From: Circinella minor
Lineage: Eukaryota > Mucoromycota > Mucoromycetes > Mucorales > Lichtheimiaceae
Length of the DNA: 64,000 bases
Assembly: GCA_016758965.1 (NCBI GenBank)
Contig: JAEPRB010000059.1
Span: 62,001 to 126,000 of the forward strand
Direction of reading: 5' to 3'
Positions 57,748-64,000 of this stretch are shown piece by piece (position 1 is the stretch's first letter; each line of letters begins with the position of its first letter). A program made the position numbers and the translations under genes. Under the pieces are notes generated by a model. It was not told where the DNA came from, did no database searches, and worked only from the letters and a program-made list of their open reading frames with translations.

Positions 57748-58530
57748 ATAATAATACCCCTTCCCCTCTCAAAAAAAAAACTAGCTTAGTTTTAGATATA
57801 TATGTATATATCAATACCTGAACAACAGCAACAACAATGTAATATTCCTTTTTTTTTTTTTTTGTTTGTATCTTTGAAATATAAATCATATTGTTTTCTT
57901 TTTATTTCTATTTGTGCATAAGTGTGTTGGTATGATTTATAAAGAGAAAATAGTGGGACACACGTAAGATAAAAGTTAACTGTGAGTGTGGGAAACTTTA
58001 ATCGCGAATGCTGGGTTTTAAGTTACCAAAAGATTATGCACTAGATTCGATTTACCAAAGATCCCAGAAAAGTGAAGTTTTTATTTTAGGCTAATTTCCA
58101 AAAATCAATTATTAAAAGCAACTTGCACATTTTTAAGCATAGGGTCTACTCTAGTGCACAGAAGTCCCGAAGGACAAGTAATAACCAATGCCTGGTGAAG
58201 AATATATAATTTTTTTTTTGGTTCTTAATCATGCAGATGCGCACGGATGATTTTGTTATTTACGGAGGGAAAAAACATTATTTTTCATTGATTATATCGA
58301 AAATGACTTTATTAGTCTAAAAATAATCAAATATACATCATTATCTAGACTCAAAAAGACGTTTTTTTTATCATCTTTTTAATTGACTTTCTATTCTATA
58401 ATAGAGTGCTTCTACCCATTCAAAAGATACCAGTGTGTACGTATATTAAAGAAAACATATGTATTTTATTATTCAAAAAGTAACACATTAGAAAAATAAC
58501 GTGACACTAGGTCTTCCATCCTTATACATA
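57748..58530. other. Convergent 3' intergenic region
   Basis: About 780 bp between the inhibitor gene (plus) and the dehydrogenase gene (minus). A+T-rich, no gene recognisable. Confidence 0.5.
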
Positions 58531-60154
58531 TTAAATCCCGGCTCTTCTAATTGCTTCCGCTACTTTCTCCTTGTTTATTTTATCTTGTGTTATACTGTAT
58601 TCTGGAATATATCCAAGCATTTCGTTTGGAAAAGTGAAATCTTCATGAAAGCAAAAAAATAAATAAAATATTTTAGTATTTTAGATAACCTAGTAACAAA
58701 CTTATCCATGTCACCATCAACGCTACCCATGCCATGATAGTTTATGAAGAAATAAAACTTACCAGGATGCATTGAGGGTTTAGGTTCAATTCGAAAGCCT
58801 AAAGGTTCTGGCCATACACTCAGTGTTTCACCTACGTATCACATATAAAATGTAAATTAAGTTTAATTCATCTTTCTGCAAATTCACTAACTTGAGAATA
58901 TTGTTTTACCATTAATCTTTGCATCTTCAATGACATGTAAAAACGCCGAAACACAATCTTTCATTGCTGTTTTTCCTGAAAGTTCAACCATTTTACGGTA
59001 TGAAGGATCATCTGGTAAGTTATCGAGCATGTCAGTATTTACATAAGATGGGCAGATTGAATTTACACGGATATTGAGTGAGCTATACAGATCTGCATTT
59101 AATCCTTCTGTCCAACTTCTGACAGCTGCCTTGGAGGCAACGTACTGAGGAATTCCTCTATATAAAAAGTACCGTAATTTCAAAACAAAAGATTAATCTT
59201 CATTATCAATTTTATAAAATGATGATATATATTCAATCAAATAGTACCTGACTACATAGGGATGAAGAGCTTTTTTTTATATTATACATTGTTACGTATT
59301 AGTACACATTATATTTCAATGCTATTAAATAACCATTATTTTCATAATACATAAACAGAACCAGACTGTATAGTAATATTTACCTCCCATAGAAGATGTG
59401 TTAATAATGACACCACCTTTATCCCGTTTAGCCATATGAAGCAAAGCTACTTTATTTCCTTTAATCACACCACCAATGTTGATATTCTGTATCCACATTT
59501 CATTTTCATCTAACAAAAAAGAAAAAATTATTGTTAGACAGTCTATTATATTTAGTACTACGTACAACAACAATGGATTATTTCCAGACAAAACATTCTA
59601 ATTACCATCAAGTGGCGAGAATGCGCCATATGTTGTATTATTGTCGCCAACAACTCCGGCGTTCATGATAGCGATCTTAAAAAATGTCAAATATATACAA
59701 TTACTAGCTATTAGTACTATGATTTATAAATGAATGATAACTTTTATATTTTGCCTGTATAAATACGTATAGTGTAAAAGCTACTTACGTCAACACCACC
59801 GAATTTGCTTTCTGCCAATGCAAAAAGGGTCTTCAAATCGTCGTATTTAGTTACATCTGTACAAAGAAATACAGCAACTTCACTTCCAAGTCTTTTGAAA
59901 ATAAAACATATTTTAGATATGATGCAACATTATTACCGATTAGAAAATTTTTAATTATAAATGTTCTGTACATTAAAATACCTTTCATTGAATTCCTTTA
60001 CTACTTTTTGACCTTGTTCCTCATTACGATTACCGATCACAACTTTGGTACCTCTATCAACAAGAGCAGAAGAGAGATGATAACCAATTCCACGACTACC
60101 GCCTGTAATTACCGCAACTTTTGATTTATAGGGATCACTCATTTCTGCTGCCAT
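58531..60154 (-). CDS. Short-chain dehydrogenase/reductase, eight exons, about 306 aa
   Basis: Minus-strand exons: 60154-59982, 59891-59789, 59675-59606, 59509-59384, 59269-59248 (22 nt), 59157-58910, 58831-58763 and 58640-58531. Classical SDR motifs are present: TGGSRGIG (about 17-24, cofactor binding), MNAG (about 96-99), INTSSMG (catalytic Ser), YVASK (catalytic Tyr and Lys), and SICPSYVNTDM after the active site. The pattern resembles 15-hydroxyprostaglandin dehydrogenase-like SDRs. NAD(P) is the cofactor; the substrate is unknown. Without the 22-nt exon the Ser-to-Tyr distance would be too short for the family; with it, ALHPYVVRG is added and the spacing is normal. No signal peptide; probably cytosolic. 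Confidence 0.88.
59248..59269 (-). other. 22-nt microexon of the SDR gene
   Basis: On the minus strand the 22 bases are preceded by ...AAAAAAAAG and followed by GTACTATT. They encode LHPYVVR in the frame set by the exon ending at 59384 and continue into GIPQYVASK. They restore the usual 13-14-residue spacing between catalytic Ser and Tyr. A two-base shift of the next acceptor would also give an open frame without them, but with an abnormally short active-site loop. Confidence 0.7.
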
Positions 60155-61464
60155 AATAATTTACTACCGAACTTGAAATAAATTATCTTGAATTGGTTTT
60201 TTCTAGACTATTTATATCTTTTCGTTTGTCCACACTTCTTCTACAAAAAAAAAAAACATCTTTTGTCGAGACAGACATGGCCGGGCAATTACATCCAAAC
60301 CAGGAACCTACTCAGCCCCTTTATTTTAACTTTAGAACCGTGTAATGCATATACTTCCAGCTCTTATTTACCAATAACATTGTTATAACTATATATTTAC
60401 GTATCCTTTGCTGTACTTCTCGGTATTCTTTTTCTTTCTGTGCGACCTACGTATCTTTAAATAAGATTTAGATGAGACTTATTGAATGGGGTATTAAAAA
60501 TTTGTTGTAAAGACTATTATTATGGAAAACGATCAATTTAAATTATGGCTCTTGCTATACGTAACTCATATTGGTCAGCCTTTTGTATTATTATTTTTTA
60601 TATGTTGTAGGTTACAGTTTTGAAGAATAAAGACATTATAAAAAAAGGAAAACAAAAGAAGTTAAATCGAAGTGGAGGGGTGTTCCAAAGTTTCAAAGCC
60701 CATTTTTTTTTTCAATTTCGGGCAGTTTCATATTTATGTACGTACTTGTATTTCATCACATGTAATTGATTATACGTAGAATATAAAGTTCAATAAGACA
60801 TTCCAATGTTTCAATAACTTGTATAGAGTAGCTACACTTATTACAAAGCTTAATAAAATACATGGGTTATTGGAACAGTCTAGAAAATTACATATAAGCA
60901 TCAGTTTTCTAACAGTTCACTGTGATGAAAGAACATTATGTGGAATATTAGAATATGACAGGATCCCGCCAATTTTGAACCGGCATCTTTGAATGGTACA
61001 CCCTTCGTCTATTATATTTATGCTTTGACGTGCACTTCATCTATTCTTCCTCTTATTCAAGTATTCATAATTTCAATAATAATTATTGACAATAAATGTT
61101 TGATGTATTCTGCTAATTGAACACTATAGTTACTTTCTATTTCTATACTGACATACATCGTGTAACCATTATTTTTGTTTATTTCGAAATACAGATATAT
61201 ATATGAATACTAGCTATTTGTTGCTCTTTATCATGAGAGTGACTGGTAGAAAATAAAATAAAAGGGTACGTATGTCAGTACTATTCGAATAATGGAATAA
61301 AGTCTTCAGCCAAAGGCTTCAACTTGGAAGGCATACTATACAATGATATAAACATCCACATATATTAAATATAAAAAAAAATTGGGTTTTGAAAATGTTT
61401 TTAATATTCATAATTTTTCATATTCTGTGGCTCATAATGGGTTATAGGGTTTAAACTTTGACTC
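60155..61464. other. Intergenic, no gene seen
   Basis: About 1.3 kb of A+T-rich DNA. At about 60960-61000 the minus strand has a tRNA-like T-arm (GCCGG-TTCAAAA-TTGGC) followed by GGGATCC, but no D-arm, anticodon arm or matching 5' acceptor strand is found. It is at most a tRNA-derived remnant. Confidence 0.4.
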
Positions 61465-63047
61465 TTAAATAAAATTTCTATTACACCACGATTCCCGTAA
61501 TAGCCAGCCTATATTATTATATACAATACCTATTATTAGTATATGTGCAATTTTTCCATTATCCTTCTTTAAAAATGTCATTACCGATGCTTTATCAAAG
61601 TGAGAAAACTGACCGGAAGTTGACCTTGATTTAATCACACTGTTCTCCTTAATAAATTCTATTTCGACTTTAAGAAAAGAACTGTCTAATGTGCCTTTTG
61701 CAATCATGAGTAAAGAATTTTTAAATGACAAAACTTTTTCTGGCAAAGCTTTGAAATCGATTTCCATTGGGTAACCTGCTTTATTTGCTTCTTTTTTATG
61801 AACTGTTTCGACATGATGCACCCGACAAAAATGTAGTTTTTCTTTTAGGCCAATTCCTCCTTCAGGAGTTCGCCTGCGGTGACGGACAGAAACATTTTCC
61901 ATTTTCTTTCGCCATTTTTTCTTAAATGCTTCATTTCTGCCTAGGTATTCTTCGTACTCTTTTTTAACAGCCTGAGTCATAGGAACCAAAGGAGTGCTTA
62001 AAGGACCCAAGCAAAACGGACATTTAACTACGCCTATCAATATTTATATATGAGTAACTTAATAGAAGAAAGATGTTAGACATAATTTAATTATAATAGC
62101 ATTCTTTCTATGATTCTACTATATACCTTCGTTATTTTTTTTTATTTCTTCCTCTTCTTTTACCAATTGGTCAAATACTTCGATTAATTCATCAATTGTT
62201 CTAGTTTCATCACCATCCAATGCAATAGCCTTTTCTTTGGTAGCATTTGATCTGTCATTTTCTTGCCATTGCTTTCTATGAATATATTTCCACCCTGCTT
62301 TATAAGCGTCAATGTTTCTACCAAGAGCTTGCCAAGTAACCATTGATGATGGACAAACAGGAGGCCATTCCATTTTAGGAACTCGTTTTGTTTTAATTGT
62401 TTCAAAATGATTACCATTAACAAAATGGATCACTTCTGGAAGTGACTGTCCTTGAGGAAGATCAAATGGAAGATACAGCTGGGAAGAATGACCAGACGAT
62501 GAGTAGCTAGCTATTGGCTTCAAAAATGTGTTTGCTGCTACTTGCAAGTCTTGTGCAGCGTCTAACCAATATTGACGTCTACAAGATGTGCCCTGGGGTA
62601 ACTTCGGCTCAACACCATATGCCATTCTTTTCAATAAGTCATTATATATAGTGTCATAACCGGGGCAAATGTAAGTACAACATAAATCAGCGTTCTGTAA
62701 AACGTATTTGTATATTTTCTCTTTAACTTCAAAGTACTTTTCTTGATTCTTGTATATAATATAAGCCAAACTATGAAAACCACACCATTCATCATCTACA
62801 ATTTCAATTCTTTCCAAGTATTTTCGGGTGGTATGTTCGTAAACTGCTAATTAATGTGAATAGAGATGTATGCGATTAGTATTACGTATATTATTTTAGT
62901 ATTAGCATTATTATACAATTACGTACTATAAAAGCAATAATATTATAATAGACATTATGTTTTAATAATCACTAATTATTGAAACTTACAGCTGGCTTTG
63001 TTTAGAGTGTTTGAATCTGAAGGTTGGTTTCCTGGTATTAATGACAT
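61465..63047 (-). CDS. OTU-like protease domain fused to an RTC4-like domain, about 448 aa
   Basis: Minus-strand exons 63047-62990, 62846-62127 and 62033-61465. The first ATG in frame (MSLIPGNQ) is chosen, but the frame is open about 100 bases further upstream, so a further 5' exon is possible. Residues about 33-170 look like an OTU cysteine protease: VDDEWCGFHSL (Asp38, Cys41) and HFVNGNHFET (His about 166). Residues about 260-420 carry CPFC (264-267), FCRVHHVE (about 328-335), GYPMEIDF (about 346-353) and a following helix, a pattern I associate with the RTC4-like domain. OTU domains of this kind are frequent in transposon-derived proteins and remove ubiquitin or related modifiers in cells; no transposase is visible here. 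Substrate and role are unknown. An acidic helix (VFDQLVKEEEEIKKNN) links the two halves. Confidence 0.65.
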
Positions 63048-63389
63048 CTTTTCCTGTTTCTGTTTATCATATTCTTTCCTCTTTGAATATATTACAGATA
63101 CACCTTTCCTACTTTTATTTAGTTTTGTTACTATTAAAAATTCGTCTTAAATGGATACATACTCCTCTCGGTGTCTATAATGTTTCTGGTTTGAGTAGAT
63201 CACGTGCCTTTGTATTTCGGGGAACTGCTAGAGAGAATATATGCACGCGTGCTAAATATAACTACTCTTCCTCCCTCCTCCATTAAATTACAATAGTGTA
63301 CCAAAATCATCCATCAAAAAAAAAATTATTGATAATTATTCATATTTTTTTTATTATTATTGTTGCTATTATAATATGATTGGTTATTT
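63048..63389. other. Intergenic, or upstream exon space of the OTU gene
   Basis: The minus strand is open without an ATG from about 63155 to 63048 in the frame of the OTU gene (NKSRKGVSVIYSKRK), so a part may be transcribed or coding if another exon lies further up. The rest is short intergenic DNA before the stop of the dehydrogenase gene. Confidence 0.4.
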
Positions 63390-64000
63390 TTAGCAACCAA
63401 CTTGACCTCGTTTACGAACAATTTCTCCTTGTTCTTCTTCCTCTTTAGTGGGGAACATTTTATAAGGATTCATGATACCATTTGGATCAAATAAATTTTT
63501 AACTTTTCTCATTTGACTGATAATAGTCGACGATTTACTGAATGACAAATAAGCAGCTTTCATCATACCAAGACCATGTTCTGCAGAACCACTATTATTA
63601 TTATTGTTATTTATGGGGATTTATATTATACAAATTAGTAAACCAAAATAAAACACACATACACAAAGTAAAATCGAAAATGTTGTCAATCTTTTCAAAA
63701 AGACAATAAAGAAAAAAGAATTTGATGTCTTTACCTGCCCTTATGTTCAGCTACCCATTCATAAACAAAATCATCAATCTTGATACGAACTGATTCATCA
63801 TCTCTTAAAGCTGGAATGGTTAAATGCATATTACCATCACCTACGTGACCATAACTAATAATAAATAAAAGAATTAGTGATAATATTCAGGTTAGAACAA
63901 TAAAAAATGACAATTCCATCGCATTGTATTGAAGCTAAGAAAGAAGTTTTTTTTTGTACGTCTATCCACACGTCTTTCTTCAAAAGAGAGATAATTACCC
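63390..64000 (-). CDS. C-terminal part of a D-2-hydroxyglutarate/D-lactate dehydrogenase (FAD-linked), truncated by the window
   Basis: Minus-strand exons visible: two bases at 64000-63999, then 63854-63735, then 63591-63390 with the stop. The last exons read SYGHVGDGNMHLTIPAL, DDFVYEWVAEHKGS and GSAEHGLGMMKAAYLSFSKS, then MRKVKNLFDPNGIMNPYKMF. HxGDGN, EHGLG and FDPxGxxNPxK are the hallmark blocks of the C-terminal domain of FAD-linked oxidases of the D2HGDH/DLD type, usually mitochondrial matrix enzymes oxidising D-2-hydroxyglutarate or D-lactate. The tail after the FDP block is short and basic. The 5' part, including the FAD-binding domain, lies outside the window. Confidence 0.85.

Noticed and set aside
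60957..61030. tRNA-like T-arm and acceptor strand on the minus strand
   Set aside because: No D-arm, anticodon arm or pairing 5' acceptor strand; at most a remnant.
1..64000. CRISPR arrays, prokaryotic operons or phage genes
   Set aside because: Spliceosomal introns and fungal gene families throughout; no regularly spaced repeats with unique spacers were seen.

Overview
The window looks like nuclear DNA of a mucoralean (Mucoromycota) fungus. It is strongly A+T-rich. Genes carry several short GT-AG introns (about 50-250 bp), proteins have long Gln/Asn/Thr tracts, and intergenic DNA is full of homopolymer runs and the palindrome TACGTA. Several gene families (MGGC-type methyltransferase, a multicopy EVK-motif protein, 6-TM cytochrome b561 proteins) are of the kind found in Mucorales. 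All exon structures were built by hand from splice signals and reading frame. Family calls rest on motifs read by eye, not on database searches.

Layout. 1-11.9 kb is accessory DNA. It holds one intact HET-domain gene (3401-5119, minus), a decayed partial copy of it (about 1695-2350), a GC-rich patch, two decayed Tc1/mariner-like elements in opposite orientation, a small minisatellite, two MITE-like elements and fragments of other genes. 12.1-25.8 kb is gene-dense: a WD40 protein, a probably myristoylated SAM methyltransferase with a 16-nt microexon, a long DEDDy 3'-5' exonuclease with polyQ tracts, a coiled-coil protein and a cytochrome b561-like protein. 25.8-36.3 kb is gene-poor. It contains degenerate coding fragments, a 136-bp MITE with a matching empty site, two nearly identical 1.1-kb pieces of a LINE-type retroelement and a 458-bp tandem duplication. 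36.3-44.0 kb has a second cytochrome b561 gene and a P-type cation ATPase. 44.0-49.6 kb is a patchwork of segmental duplications: a 977-bp tandem duplication with nested repeats, and truncated copies of the gene that follows. 49.6-51.6 kb is that gene, a 598-aa protein with an EVK motif resembling PD-(D/E)XK nucleases. 53.4-64 kb is again ordinary: a TIA1/Pub1-type RNA-binding protein, an I9 proteinase-B-inhibitor-like protein, a short-chain dehydrogenase with a 22-nt microexon, an OTU plus RTC4-like protein, and the 3' end of a D-2-hydroxyglutarate/D-lactate dehydrogenase gene running off the window.

There is no operon logic. Genes are monocistronic, and the clear functional repetition comes from duplication (HET, b561, EVK family, LINE fragments). 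The most unusual content is the multicopy EVK family with its cloud of partial copies, the OTU-RTC4 fusion, the conversion-like LINE duplicate, the empty-site-supported MITE and the excess of TACGTA in non-coding DNA.
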